64,000 nt of DNA from Chengkuizengella axinellae (GCF_030730905.1 NZ_JAVAMP010000001.1:744001-808000); one strand, 5' to 3'; positions 9,438 to 18,533 are shown, counted from the stretch's first letter. The notes: generated by a model from the sequence alone, not told the origin. Program-made: numbers and translations.

Positions 9438-9549
9438 ATTTTGCAAAAAATAATAAAAAAATGTACTAAAAAATTGATTTCGATTGAAATAAAAGTCACA
9501 AAAAGGGTTAATCTAAAATAAATGTTAATTGTTTGTGGGGTGAAAATAA

Positions 9550-9714
9550 ATGAAATGGATATATTGTGTGAAATTGTATAATTCAAAATTTCAAGCGGGA
9601 TGTTTAGCTAAAAGGATGGAGGAAGATTGGTGGATTTATGGCTTTGAATATCCAATGGAAGTAGAGGTCTTTAAATCACAAAAAGGCAGGTATGGTGTGC
9701 GTTACACGGTATAA
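9550..9714 (+). CDS. Small uncharacterised protein (54 residues)
   Basis: Reading frame from ATG 9550 to TAA 9714, preceded by GTGGGGTG at good distance. It starts MKWIYCVKLYNSKF, is rich in aromatic residues and has two cysteines and a basic end (KGRYGVRYTV). No signal or membrane segment. No family recognised. It lies alone between the palindromic element and the tRNA promoter. Confidence 0.5.
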   Translation: MKWIYCVKLYNSKFQAGCLAKRMEEDWWIYGFEYPMEVEVFKSQKGRYGVRYTV

Positions 9715-9760
9715 AGTAAATTTTCTAAACATTACGAAAATAAAGATTTTATAAAAACCC

Positions 9761-9789
9761 TTGACTTTGTTTTTAGCATTGTGTATTAT
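9761..9789 (+). promoter_or_regulatory. Promoter of the tRNA cluster
   Basis: TTGACT (9761-9766), exactly 17 nt, then TATTAT (9784-9789): a near-consensus sigma-A promoter about 35 nt before the first tRNA. Confidence 0.8.
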
Positions 9790-9829
9790 TACTCTTGTCG
9801 CTGTTACACAAGCTTTTAACAAGCATTAA

Positions 9830-9906
<77 letters not shown>

Positions 9907-9911
9907 AGTTT

Positions 9912-9988
9912 GGGCCTTTAGCTCAGTTGGTCAGAGCAATCGGCTCATAACCGATTGGTCGGGGGTTCGAGTCCCTCAAGGCCCACCA
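9912..9988 (+). tRNA. tRNA-Ile2 (CAT, lysidine type)
   Basis: 77 nt with CCA. The anticodon is CAT, but the body (GGGCCTTTAGCTCAGTTGG..., stem ATCGGCTCATAACCGAT) matches the Bacillus minor isleucine tRNA rather than elongator methionine tRNA. It would need TilS to convert C34 to lysidine in order to read AUA. Confidence 0.85.
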
Positions 9989-9999
9989 ACTAAAAATGT

Positions 10000-10088
10000 G
10001 CCGGGGTGGCGGAATTGGCAGACGCACAGGACTTAAAATCCTGCGGTAGGTGACTACCGTACCGGTTCGACTCCGGTCCTCGGCACCA
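10000..10088 (+). tRNA. tRNA-Leu (TAA)
   Basis: 89-nt class II tRNA with a long variable arm (CGGTAGGTGACTACCG) and encoded CCA; the anticodon loop CTTAAAA gives TAA, reading UUA. Confidence 0.93.
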
Positions 10089-10090
10089 TT

Positions 10091-10142
10091 AAAAAACTCC
10101 CTTGTTTCTATCCAATCTGGTAGAAAGAAGGGAGTTTTTTTT
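10091..10142 (+). terminator. Terminator of the tRNA cluster
   Basis: AAAAAACTCCCTT / AAGGGAGTTTTTTTT stem directly after tRNA-Leu; the T-runs on both sides also fit the convergent splB gene. Confidence 0.9.
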
Positions 10143-10163
10143 GATAAACGAATAAGAACATTA

Positions 10164-11189
10164 TTAAGTAAAATATTCTATTCTGGCTTGTGGGAAGAAT
10201 TTTTCTATACGAGTCATCATGATTTCTTTTATTTCATTGGCTTCATCATCAAGATATACATATTTTCCGATTCCATATCTTCCCCATTTATATTTTCGTT
10301 GTTCCTCATTCATTTCTAATTTTGATTTTGGGTAGCGCTTTTGAATGACTCTTTTTGCAGGTTTAGTAAACCGATGTTGAATTAATTCAAAGGTGAGATC
10401 AGGAACTTCAATATGCTTCAGCGCCTCTGACAGTTTTAATAACAAATCACTGTACTCCTCTTTCCAATTTTCATGAATGTAAATAGGAGCAATGATAAAC
10501 CCTAGAGGATAGTTAGCCTCTGCTACTTTTTTTGCAGCAAGAATTCGCTGCTCTAAAGGTGAAGTGCCTGCTTCAAAATTTTTGATTACATATTTTGAAT
10601 TAATACTGAAACGAAAACGTGTATTTCCATTATGTTCAGCATTTAAGAGATGGTCTACATGATGATATTTAGTTACAAATCTTAGCCTTCCAAGCTGTGT
10701 TTTTCCAATAAATTCAATCGTTTTTTTTAAAGAATGTGTCAAGTGATCAATCCCTACAATGTCAGACGTGCAAGCAGCTTCAAAGCGCGTGATCTCAGGT
10801 TCTCTTTCTTTGATGTATTTCTCAGCTTGATTAAAAATATCATCTAGATTTACATAAGTTCGAATATAAGGTTTACTTCCAAGTGTTGTTTGTAAATAAC
10901 AATAATGGCAATGTCCCATGCATCCCGTAGCTAAGGGTATAGCGTATTCAGCGGAAGGTTTGGAACTATCAAACTTTAATGTTTTTCTAATCCCCACTAC
11001 TAATGTTGATTTAGCAACTCGATATTTTTCCAAATCAGTATCTCCAGGAATATTTCTGACTTGATTATGTGATGTTGTTTTTCTTATTTCCAATCCCATG
11101 CTGTTGAATTTGTCCCACAATTCTTTTCCTAATGGATATTCAAGAGCGTTGGGTTCAAAGTAAACAAGTTGAGGTACGAAAGGTTTCAT
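10164..11189 (-). CDS. splB: Spore photoproduct lyase
   Basis: 341-residue radical SAM enzyme that repairs the UV-induced thymine dimer of spores (spore photoproduct) during germination. The 4Fe-4S cysteines are C90, C94 and C97 in TGCMGHCHYC. The conserved H-donor cysteine is C140 in EAACTSDIVG. Length is normal. No splA-like gene is adjacent. Its presence is direct evidence of an endospore former. Convergent with the tRNA cluster, sharing the terminator zone. Confidence 0.96.
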   Translation of the reverse strand: MKPFVPQLVYFEPNALEYPLGKELWDKFNSMGLEIRKTTSHNQVRNIPGDTDLEKYRVAKSTLVVGIRKTLKFDSSKPSAEYAIPLATGCMGHCHYCYLQTTLGSKPYIRTYVNLDDIFNQAEKYIKEREPEITRFEAACTSDIVGIDHLTHSLKKTIEFIGKTQLGRLRFVTKYHHVDHLLNAEHNGNTRFRFSINSKYVIKNFEAGTSPLEQRILAAKKVAEANYPLGFIIAPIYIHENWKEEYSDLLLKLSEALKHIEVPDLTFELIQHRFTKPAKRVIQKRYPKSKLEMNEEQRKYKWGRYGIGKYVYLDDEANEIKEIMMTRIEKFFPQARIEYFT

Positions 11190-11378
11190 GTTCTTTTTAC
11201 TCCTTTAGCAACACTTTTACTAATAGGATGTCTATTTGAATTTCATTTTAGTTTTCCTTTTTTTATATGAGGGGGTTAAGGTGAATAAAATGTGTGTTTG
11301 TATACTTATAAACGCACAGTTCGATGTTGACAGACTAACATATATTATTTTATACAACGATAGATAGAAGGAGTTGAT

Positions 11379-12269
11379 ATGATGGGAACTACACTTGTAC
11401 CAACTGATGAGCTTACCATACAAGATGTTGTTGACAATGCAAATCCTGGTGACACGATTTGTGTAGACGCTAGCTTACAACTAACATATTTAGAAAGCGT
11501 AGTAGTTTTTACAGATAATATCATCATTGTAGGGATAAATGGAACTCCTATAGTCAGCCCAGGAAGTGGTTTAGGTTTTGCATTAAGTGGTGTTACAGGG
11601 GTTACGATTGATAATTTTGATATCACAGGTTTTAATGGAACTAACGACGAGGGAATTTTTGTATCAGGTGGTTCTACAATGTGCACAATTGAAAACAATA
11701 TTATAGATGATAATACAGTTGGTATTTTTTTTGACAATGGATCTGATAATCATACGGTTCAAAATAACATGATTGACAATAATGGTACTGGTATTTTAAT
11801 TGACGAATCTGAGGAAAATATGATTCTTGACAACATGATTGAAAACAATACTTCCGAAGGCATTTTGTTACGAGATAGTGCAAATAACAATACGATTGAT
11901 GATAACACCATTGATAATAATGAAGATGGGATTGTGTTAGATGCATCCGAAATGAACATGATACAACAAGATAATATAATAACCAATAATAATAGTACTG
12001 GCATTTTATTACGAAACAATTCAAACGTCAATTTGATTGATAATAATACTGTACAAAATAATTCAATAGGAATTTTGCTGGATGATAGTTTAAATAATAC
12101 AATCGAAAATAATCTAGTTCAATTTAATATCGGTATGGTAGGAACACAGAACTTTAGTATTTCTAAAAGCGATGTAGCGAACTTTGCCTTTTGTGATAAA
12201 GAACCAGTTATAGGAATGAATTGTTATCAAGTGAAGGCGGTATTGCTGACTCCTGTGGGGATGATGTAA
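11379..12269 (+). CDS. Right-handed beta-helix protein, N-terminal part (frameshifted gene)
   Basis: 296 residues. After a start domain (~1-65) come at least eight ~22-residue repeats of the NosD/parallel beta-helix kind (pattern N-N-x-I-x-x-N-x-x-G-I-x-L-x-x-S-x-x-N-x-I). There is no signal peptide, so a spore-surface role in the mother cell is possible. The frame ends with a non-family tail. The next reading frame, from ~12221, continues with a VCVK domain and more helix repeats. I take both as one gene split by a frameshift between 12200 and 12269. RBS GAAGGAG precedes ATG 11379. Confidence 0.7.
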   Translation: MMGTTLVPTDELTIQDVVDNANPGDTICVDASLQLTYLESVVVFTDNIIIVGINGTPIVSPGSGLGFALSGVTGVTIDNFDITGFNGTNDEGIFVSGGSTMCTIENNIIDDNTVGIFFDNGSDNHTVQNNMIDNNGTGILIDESEENMILDNMIENNTSEGILLRDSANNNTIDDNTIDNNEDGIVLDASEMNMIQQDNIITNNNSTGILLRNNSNVNLIDNNTVQNNSIGILLDDSLNNTIENNLVQFNIGMVGTQNFSISKSDVANFAFCDKEPVIGMNCYQVKAVLLTPVGMM

Positions 12270-12856
12270 GCAGTCAAGCATCAATATCAGGTCGTACTTT
12301 GGCAGCTGTTTTCTACATGCCTGCTCTCAAAAAAGAGATGGGATTATTGTGTGATTGTGATGATGATTTGATTGATCTAATGCCAAATCAAGAAGAAGTT
12401 ATTTTAGAGGTCAAAGTGTGTGTGAAAAATAAGAACGAAACAGTAAAGCTTAACTGGTCAGCAAATGAGCGTTTATTTTCAGAGGCGATGTCTGTGGATG
12501 GGACTGTTAATCCAAATGTGACTGTTAAATATAGAATGTGTAGAAACGATGAACAAATAGGTTCGACAATCACTTCAAGTATTAATACTTTTTCTGAGTT
12601 ACTCAGTGATGGTGGTGGAGATGGTATTTTATTAGTTAATGGCTCAGATGATAATATGGTTGAAGATAATAGTGTGACTGAAAATGACAGAGGTATTATT
12701 GTTGATAATACGTCAATAAGTAACACTATAGAAACCAATATAGCTTGTGACAATAATATTGTAGACATTTCTGCTGATTCAAATAACAATACCTTAGTTG
12801 ATAATACATGTAACATTAGTATTCCAGCCGGTTTATGCGCTCAAGGTTGTCCTTAA
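12221..12856 (+). CDS. Beta-helix protein, C-terminal part with family-B-like domain
   Basis: About 200 residues in the +2 frame relative to the preceding frame, with no start of its own beyond a TTG without RBS. Residues ~60-130 (LEVKVCVKNKNETVKL...VKYRMCRNDEQIGSTITSSIN) match the VCVK domain of the family B proteins at 31866, 44665 and 47175. Then beta-helix repeats resume (GDGILLVNGSDDNMVEDN) and the protein ends in a cysteine-containing tail. So the domain is inserted in or between helix repeats. Probably one protein of ~490 residues before the frameshift. Confidence 0.6.
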   Translation: MLSSEGGIADSCGDDVSSQASISGRTLAAVFYMPALKKEMGLLCDCDDDLIDLMPNQEEVILEVKVCVKNKNETVKLNWSANERLFSEAMSVDGTVNPNVTVKYRMCRNDEQIGSTITSSINTFSELLSDGGGDGILLVNGSDDNMVEDNSVTENDRGIIVDNTSISNTIETNIACDNNIVDISADSNNNTLVDNTCNISIPAGLCAQGCP

Positions 12857-12883
12857 AAAGGGGAATGAATTGCAAGTACAATA

Positions 12884-12936
12884 AAAACAGGTTGCTAAAT
12901 GATATTGAATCACAATCAGCAACCCGTTTATTTTAT
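12884..12936 (+). terminator. Terminator after the beta-helix gene
   Basis: AAACaGGTTGCT...AGCAACCcGTTT stem followed by TATTTTAT. Confidence 0.7.
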
Positions 12937-13003
12937 ACCTAATGCGACAAGAGAGATAAAAGCCAGTTTTCTCTCTCGATAAGGTCAATTAGCAAGGTTC
13001 TCT

Positions 13004-13942
13004 TTAATCAACTAACTGTTGAATCGTAGGTGTGAATGAATTGGATATGAACGTTTCTGCTTTTGGCTCAGTAATGACTGTGGCATAAAACATACCTTCT
13101 TCGGGGTAACTCAGCTTATAGTGAATAACTGCTGTATCGTTTTTAAACTCAATGGATGTGATCTCTATAGAGTAACCTGGATTTGGTTTTTCTCCCCAAG
13201 ATAAGGTTACTTTGCTTACCTCTTCATTTATTTTTGTAACATCAAATGTCACTTCATTATCTATTGTTACAGGTAAATCAAATGGGGGAGGTGTCGGAAC
13301 TGAATCGCTATTTTCTTTATTTTCTACAAAATTCATTGCATTGTATATCATTACGGCTGCATCGATTCTTGTCATTTTTTGTGATGGCTTAAACATATCC
13401 TTATCATCTAAAACCGCAATCTCAGATATTAATAATTTTTGTATACTATCCATATAATTAGAGTTTATCTGCTCTTGATCCTTAATAGTTAAGAATATTT
13501 CTATAAAGCTATAATCTCCTTTTGCATTCACTGCTTGAAATAGAGCGTGTGCGAATTGCTCTCTTGTCATTTTTTGATTAGGATCCACATCCTTTTCCAT
13601 GTCAACACTATTTAAAAAAGCTTTCACAAAATAATCAGCATACCAAGCCTCATCTGAAATATTTGTAAAATAATCACTTGCCAAAGGCTGTTTGATAAAG
13701 GTCATATGGGCAAGATTCAAGTCTAACCCCTTAACAATAATGGATATGCCTTGAGCGTAGGTAAGTTGTTCATTTGGAGCGAAATTATTTTCGTCCATTC
13801 CACTTACAACTCCATTTCTTTTTAACTCCATGATGATGTTTTTGTCGGACCCTTCAGGTAAGTCACTAAATGCAAAAACAGATCCGGCAACAACAAATAC
13901 AAACATAAAGATCATGGATATTCCAGTTATAAATTTTTTCAA
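13004..13942 (-). CDS. Secreted protein with SLH-type domains
   Basis: About 312 residues. Signal peptide (LKKFITGISMIFMFVFVVAGSVFA), then three degenerate S-layer homology units (~25-215; GVVSGMDENNFAPNEQLTYAQG, MTREQFAHALFQAV, MTRIDAAVMIYNAM). A C-terminal beta-rich domain (~225-318) holds the VTLSWGEKPNPGYSIEIT region, similar in outline to PrcB/YtoQ-like 'protease-complex' folds, but this is uncertain. Start chosen at TTG 13942 behind GAAGGG; an ATG at 13960 lacks an RBS. Likely cell-surface anchored. Confidence 0.75.
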   Translation of the reverse strand: MKKFITGISMIFMFVFVVAGSVFAFSDLPEGSDKNIIMELKRNGVVSGMDENNFAPNEQLTYAQGISIIVKGLDLNLAHMTFIKQPLASDYFTNISDEAWYADYFVKAFLNSVDMEKDVDPNQKMTREQFAHALFQAVNAKGDYSFIEIFLTIKDQEQINSNYMDSIQKLLISEIAVLDDKDMFKPSQKMTRIDAAVMIYNAMNFVENKENSDSVPTPPPFDLPVTIDNEVTFDVTKINEEVSKVTLSWGEKPNPGYSIEITSIEFKNDTAVIHYKLSYPEEGMFYATVITEPKAETFISNSFTPTIQQLVD

Positions 13943-14144
13943 TTTAAACCCTTCTTTCATTAGTTGATTTATGTAATAGACGGACTAAATAGAAAATAAG
14001 TTGCAAAAATATTATCTTCACGTTTTTGGGTTTTTATTTTTACTTGTTTAACTAAACATCCTACTTCATAATATATACAATAAAGCATTTTTATGATTGC
14101 AGATTTTAGGATAAATATATAATTTGAAGTCAGGAGTGGTCAAG

Positions 14145-15146
14145 ATACAAACTCAAAAAGTGAAATGGGGAATTTTGGGATGTGCAAATATAGCGATAAA
14201 TGCTGTCATCCCTGGTATAAAACAATCCTCTTTGAATGAAGTAAACGCGATTGCAAGCCGCGGAAAAGATAAAGCGGTGAAAGCAGCCAAAGATATGAAT
14301 ATTCCAAAAGCATATGGGAGTTATGAAGCATTGTTAAGTGACCCAGATATTGAAGCAGTGTATATTCCACTTCCAAATCATTTGCATAAAGAATGGACGA
14401 TAAAAGCTGCTCAAGCTGGTAAACATGTGTTATGTGAGAAGCCATTAGCATTAAATGAACAAGAAGCTTCCGAAATGATAAAAGCTTGTGAAAAAGCAGG
14501 GGTCAAATTGGCTGAAGCTTTTATGTATCGTTATCATCCACGGTATGAACAAATGAAAGCAATGATTAAAGGTGGGGAAATTGGGGAAATTCGAGCTATT
14601 CACAGTGCCTTTACGTTTAATAATGCTGATGACTTGAATAATGTGAGATACAAACAGTATATGGGCGGAGGTTCTTTATATGATGTAGGTGTTTATCCAA
14701 TCAGTGCAGCTAGATTTATACTAGAATGTGAGCCTGAAGCGGTGACCACACATGCTTTATTCTCATCAGAGCATGATCATGTAGATATGATGGCATCTGG
14801 TTTGGTGGAGTTTCCGAACCATGTTTCTTTAACTTTTGATTGCGGGATGTGGGCAGAGTTTAGAAACAGTTTAGAGATTGTTGGCTCAGATGGGAAAATT
14901 GAAGTACCGAGTGCATATATCACAATGAAAGGAATGAATTATTTTACTGTTACAAAAAATGGTTTGTCTAGAATGATCGAGGTCCCAGAAGTCAATCAAT
15001 ATGCTTTACAGGCGGATCATTTTGCAAAAAGTATTCAACAAAATGAGCCATTAACTTTCCCTTCTCAGGATGCTTATTGCAATATGAGGGTGGTTACGGC
15101 ATGTATTGAATCTGCAAAAGGTCGTAAAAGAATCGAACTAATCTAA
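14145..15146 (+). CDS. Gfo/Idh/MocA-family NAD(P)-dependent oxidoreductase
   Basis: About 333 residues: Rossmann domain with KWGILGCANIA (G-x-G-like dinucleotide site), the family motif EKPLA (LCEKPLALNEQE), and a C-terminal alpha/beta domain with AFMYRYHPR and GGGSLYDVGVYPI. Substrate probably a sugar or cyclitol, not predictable. The start is odd: AGGAG (14132-14136) is 8 nt before an ATA codon at 14145 that would give MQTQKVKWGILG, while the only standard starts (TTG 14124, GTG 14136) are misplaced for that RBS. Followed after 23 nt by a hydrolase gene in the same operon. Confidence 0.85.
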   Translation: MQTQKVKWGILGCANIAINAVIPGIKQSSLNEVNAIASRGKDKAVKAAKDMNIPKAYGSYEALLSDPDIEAVYIPLPNHLHKEWTIKAAQAGKHVLCEKPLALNEQEASEMIKACEKAGVKLAEAFMYRYHPRYEQMKAMIKGGEIGEIRAIHSAFTFNNADDLNNVRYKQYMGGGSLYDVGVYPISAARFILECEPEAVTTHALFSSEHDHVDMMASGLVEFPNHVSLTFDCGMWAEFRNSLEIVGSDGKIEVPSAYITMKGMNYFTVTKNGLSRMIEVPEVNQYALQADHFAKSIQQNEPLTFPSQDAYCNMRVVTACIESAKGRKRIELI

Positions 15147-15169
15147 AACATAATAAGGAGGAATGTGTA

Positions 15170-16000
15170 ATGTCCACCCCTTTCCAAATTAAAATTGAGG
15201 AAAATAGAGTGTTAAGAGGGAATCTATACCCTTCTCGAAATCAATCAAGAGGAACACTTATTGTTTGTCATGGATTTAAAGGTTTTAAAGACTGGGGGAT
15301 GTTTCCCTATATTGGAGAAACACTAGCTGAGGATTTGGATGTAATCACATTCAATTTTTCATTTAATGGTGTTGGGGAGCAGCATTTAGATTTTACAGAG
15401 TTAGATAAATTTGCGCAAAATACATATGCTAGAGAGTTAGAAGATATAGATGTTGTAGTGAAGGCGGTTCAGATGAAAAAACTGCCTATTGATAAACATA
15501 TGAATGGAGATCAGCTGTTCTTGCTTGGACACAGCAGAGGAGCTGGTGTAAGTTTAATTTATAGTTTTGATCATCCTGAAACTGTTAAAGGAGTGATCAG
15601 TTGGAACGGGATTACGAATGTTGACTTGTTCACCAAAGAGCAGAAAGAGGAAATGAAACAAAAGGGAATATCCTATGTGTATAATGGACGTACAAAGCAG
15701 CAGATGCCTTTAAATGTAGAAATACTGGAAGATATCCAAAAGAACAGCGAGAAATATCATATTCTAGAGAGGGTGAAATCTACGCAAACTCCTGTCGTTT
15801 TAATTCAAGGGACAAAGGATCATGATCGATTAATACGAGGTTCTAAACAGTTGGTAGAAAACAATCCAGATATTGATTGGATTCACATTCCAGAAGGAAA
15901 TCATACATTTAATGCTGTTCATCCTTTTCAAGGTACAACAGAGCCTTTAGAGCAGGCTATACATGAAACAAAGAAATTTATTTATTTTATTTTAAAATAG
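15170..16000 (+). CDS. Alpha/beta hydrolase (dienelactone hydrolase-like)
   Basis: 276 residues; nucleophile elbow GHSRGAG (Ser in G-x-S-x-G), oxyanion region CHGFKGFKDWGMFP, acid region LIQGTKDHDRLI and the final catalytic histidine in EGNHTF. Serine hydrolase of unknown substrate. RBS AAGGAGG before the ATG. Probably co-transcribed with the upstream dehydrogenase. It is the last host gene before the tRNA-Val and the prophage. Confidence 0.85.
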   Translation: MSTPFQIKIEENRVLRGNLYPSRNQSRGTLIVCHGFKGFKDWGMFPYIGETLAEDLDVITFNFSFNGVGEQHLDFTELDKFAQNTYARELEDIDVVVKAVQMKKLPIDKHMNGDQLFLLGHSRGAGVSLIYSFDHPETVKGVISWNGITNVDLFTKEQKEEMKQKGISYVYNGRTKQQMPLNVEILEDIQKNSEKYHILERVKSTQTPVVLIQGTKDHDRLIRGSKQLVENNPDIDWIHIPEGNHTFNAVHPFQGTTEPLEQAIHETKKFIYFILK

Positions 16001-16013
16001 ATAAATATAATGA

Positions 16014-16042
16014 TTGACGTTCTATTCTATCCTTGGTAGTAT
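16014..16042 (+). promoter_or_regulatory. Likely promoter of tRNA-Val
   Basis: TTGACG, 17 nt, TAGTAT (overlapping a TATAAT at 16040), about 24 nt upstream of the tRNA. Confidence 0.55.
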
Positions 16043-16065
16043 AATATTACTAAATAACCATAAAC

Positions 16066-16141
16066 GACCTGATAGCTCAGCAGGGAGAGCGCCATCTTGA
16101 CAGGGTGGAGGTCACAGGTTCGAACCCTGTTCAGGTCACCA
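16066..16141 (+). tRNA. tRNA-Val (GAC)
   Basis: 76 nt with encoded CCA. Anticodon stem CCATC/GGTGG encloses the loop TTGACAG, giving anticodon GAC. Its 3' part from 16091 is repeated at 40213, so this tRNA is the integration site of the prophage that follows. Confidence 0.92.
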
Positions 16142-16197
16142 ATATCAAACGCCGAAATCCTTTGTATATCAAGGGATTTTTCTTTTTTGTTAAATTT
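16091..16197 (+). repeat. Left attachment repeat (attL)
   Basis: 107 bp: the tRNA-Val 3' part from the anticodon stem, the CCA end and the following terminator stem (AAATCCTT...AAGGGATTT). Matches 40213-40319 with two mismatches (T16112/G40234 and A16167/G40289, approximate positions). The integrase gene starts 67 bp further on, in the usual place. Confidence 0.9.
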
Positions 16198-16230
16198 CAT
16201 TTATCCGATTAAAGCTTGCAAAGAACACAT

Positions 16231-16250
16231 TTGTTGACGAATTGTTGACG
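16231..16250 (+). repeat. Direct repeats near attL (possible integrase arm sites)
   Basis: Two tandem copies of TTGTTGACGA/ATTGTTGACG. The same decamer occurs twice, plus one partial copy, at 40071-40104 next to the other attachment repeat, which suits arm-type integrase or excisionase sites. Confidence 0.5.
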
Positions 16251-16263
16251 GATTTTTTCAGTG

Positions 16264-17401
16264 CTATTTCGACTTCTTTCTAAGTTGTTCGAATGTATCT
16301 GCAACAGCTTCATCCGCTGATTTGATTAAATGCCCATATCGATCAATCATTCTTGATGTTGACCATCCCATCCTTTTAGTGATTGTAGCGTCATGGTGTT
16401 TTGCACTTATCGCCATGGTAACGTGTGTATGTAGAATATCATGCAACCTTATTTTACGAAGGTTGTTTCTTTTAATAAATCTATTCCACCACATTGTAGG
16501 TGACGTATAATACAGAGCTTGTCCATATGGATCGCAAAAAACAAAGTCAAATTCACTTTCGGTCCAATCAGAACCCACTTGTGATTTATTGTCCCTCTGT
16601 AATGTTTGATATTGCTTTAATTCGATAGATACTGATTCAGGCATGGAGATTGAGCGGACTGATTTTTTAGTTTTGGGTTCTTTAATTACTGGCCTACTAT
16701 CAATGGTTTTTGACAAACTTTGTTTGATATTTATTGTCTTTTCCTCAAAATTAATATGTGACCATTCTAGTCTTAATAATTCTCCTCTACGCATCCCCAT
16801 TGTTAACGCGAGTTTAATCATTATTCTCCATAGATCACTTACTTTATCTAAAGCTTCGAATAGAGATGCGATCTCTTCTTCGTCATAAAAATCTTCTTTT
16901 TCTACTAATTTAGGCTTCTTAACCCCCTTCATTGGATTTGTTTTAATTAATTACCATTCAACAGCTCTGTTAAAAATATTATTTAAAACACGATGGATAT
17001 AGTGTATAGTTCCACTTGCTAATTTTCCTTCTTTTTCTAAGTCATTAAAAAAATTAACAAGGTGCATTGTTTTTATTTGATCGATTCTTTTTTGTCCGAA
17101 GGCTGGAATGATTCTAGTCTTTATTTGGCTCATATAATTATCAAATGTTCTTGATGCAAGCTGTTTTACTGCATATTTTTCTTGCCACTCTTCGATAAAG
17201 TCAACTACTTTCATTTTCTCAGGAGCAATGTACTCCCCAGATTCAACTTCGATCTGAAATTTCGGCAAGTAATTTCCTAGCTTCAGTTTTATTTTTTGCT
17301 TTTACTGTTTTAGTGCGTCTATTCCTTTTTCCGTTAGGGTCATTGCCAGCTTCTGCTACTAATAAATATGTGTCCTTTCCTCGCTTTTGTATTGATGCCA
17401 T
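16264..17401 (-). pseudogene. int: Tyrosine recombinase (phage integrase), disrupted
   Basis: Reading from ATG 17401 (RBS AGGAGG, 8-nt spacing) gives a normal integrase start MASIQKRGKDTYLLVAEAG. The frame is lost at about 17275, where one extra base turns LLAEFQIE into LLAEISDRS-stop. The core-binding domain continues to AVEW at 16954, followed by an in-frame TAA at 16951-16953 and then LIKTNPMKGVKKPKL. The catalytic domain has MRRGELL with the first Arg, and GWSTSRMIDRYGHL with the Tyr. However the H-x-x-R motif reads HDILHTH, with Leu instead of Arg. Three independent defects make it inactive. The remnant at 40389 keeps HDIRHTH. Confidence 0.88.
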
Positions 17402-17523
17402 TTAATTGTCCTCCTATTTTTCTTAAAGCTTTCCTGAATAGAAGAAGGCTATATCACCTTCAAATTTACTATTCATCTTCTCAGGGTCAAACACTGAGAT
17501 AGTATAGTTATTACAGTCTTTTA

Positions 17524-18499
17524 ATTTACGGGAAGCGTCGGAACGAAAACGGGAAAAAGAGGATATTCCGTCAGCACGGGAATCGAGCCATTCTTCGCTC
17601 TGTCATGGAGACGTAATTCCTGGTTAGGGAGCACGAAAGACTATCTCGGAAAAGCGAAGGAATGGTTAGAGTCTCACCCAGGAGAAGACTTACCGGATTA
17701 CTTCGTATCTGCGATGTGCGTTGAGAAAGACGGAACGCCGAAAATCACTCCGAAACAGCACGTTGATGTTCAAGCAGTGATCCAAAAACACAATGACTCA
17801 GCAATAAGTAAGACGACAAATGTTCCAGCAAATTTCACGATAGAACAAACGAAGGAATTGTATAAATACGGGTATGAGCAAGGGTTAGTCGGTCTTACAA
17901 TATATAGAGATGGTAGTCGAGATAAACAAGTATTATCTGTTGACACTGGTTCTGAAAATGAAACCCTAAATGTTCAAAATAATGAACAAATTAACGATTC
18001 TACAACGCAAAATAACGAAAGACGTCCGCAAATTCTGAAGGGAAGTACGATTGAGACACTGACTCCTTTCGGAAATGCATACTTAACTATTAACGAAAAT
18101 GAGCGCCAGGAAATTGAAGAGGTGTTCATTAAACTAGGTAAGGCCGGCGCTGACATTTCCGCAATAGCCGACGGACTAGCGATTGCGATTACAGGGATGG
18201 CTTCTCCTCGAATATCGAATTGATCCCCTCGTGAAAAGATTGACTGGTTAATCGAAAAGTTTAGTGGAATGAGTGGCGCTAACCCTGTAGGGTTTGGTGA
18301 GAATCGAATTGATAGTCTGCCAGATGCCATATCGAAAGTGTTGAAGTTGTTTCTGAATAGTGGGATCACTGAGGATGAGGAAGTCGAAGAAATGAGTAAT
18401 ACATCTGTGGATATCTGCCCTAGTTGCGGGAAATCAACTTTCGTTCGACAAGAAGGATGCTATAACTGCTTAGACTGCGGACATAGTAAGTGTGGGTAA
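17524..18499 (+). pseudogene. nrdJ: Class II (B12-dependent) ribonucleotide reductase NrdJ, C-terminal remnant
   Basis: The frame from 17524 encodes STGIEPFFALSWRRNSWLG, the DVQAVIQKHNDSAISKT motif, ELYKYGYEQGLVGLTIYRDGSR and LTPFGNAYLTIN. These are hallmarks of the C-terminal third of adenosylcobalamin-dependent reductase. An in-frame TGA at 18221-18223 interrupts it. The same frame then continues with SPREKIDWLIEKFSG, SLPDAISKVL and the redox/zinc tail CPSCGKSTFVRQEGCYNCLDCGHSKCG (in parts). The N-terminal two thirds, including the cobalamin and substrate sites, are missing, with the break at about 17520. Its codon use (ACG, CGA, GGA) differs from host genes. No longer an enzyme. Confidence 0.85.
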
Positions 18500-18533
18500 A
18501 AAAAACATAGCTGTATTGGAAGGAGGAGGTCAC

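Noticed and set aside
9912-9988. Elongator tRNA-Met
   Set aside because: The CAT anticodon fits, but the body matches the lysidine-type tRNA-Ile2 of Bacillus.
11345-12031. Minus-strand frames opposite the beta-helix gene
   Set aside because: Repetitive Asn/Ile/Asp codons leave the opposite strand open; the plus strand has RBS and helix repeats.
16322-16888. Plus-strand frames opposite the integrase
   Set aside because: Antisense shadows of a recognisable tyrosine recombinase.
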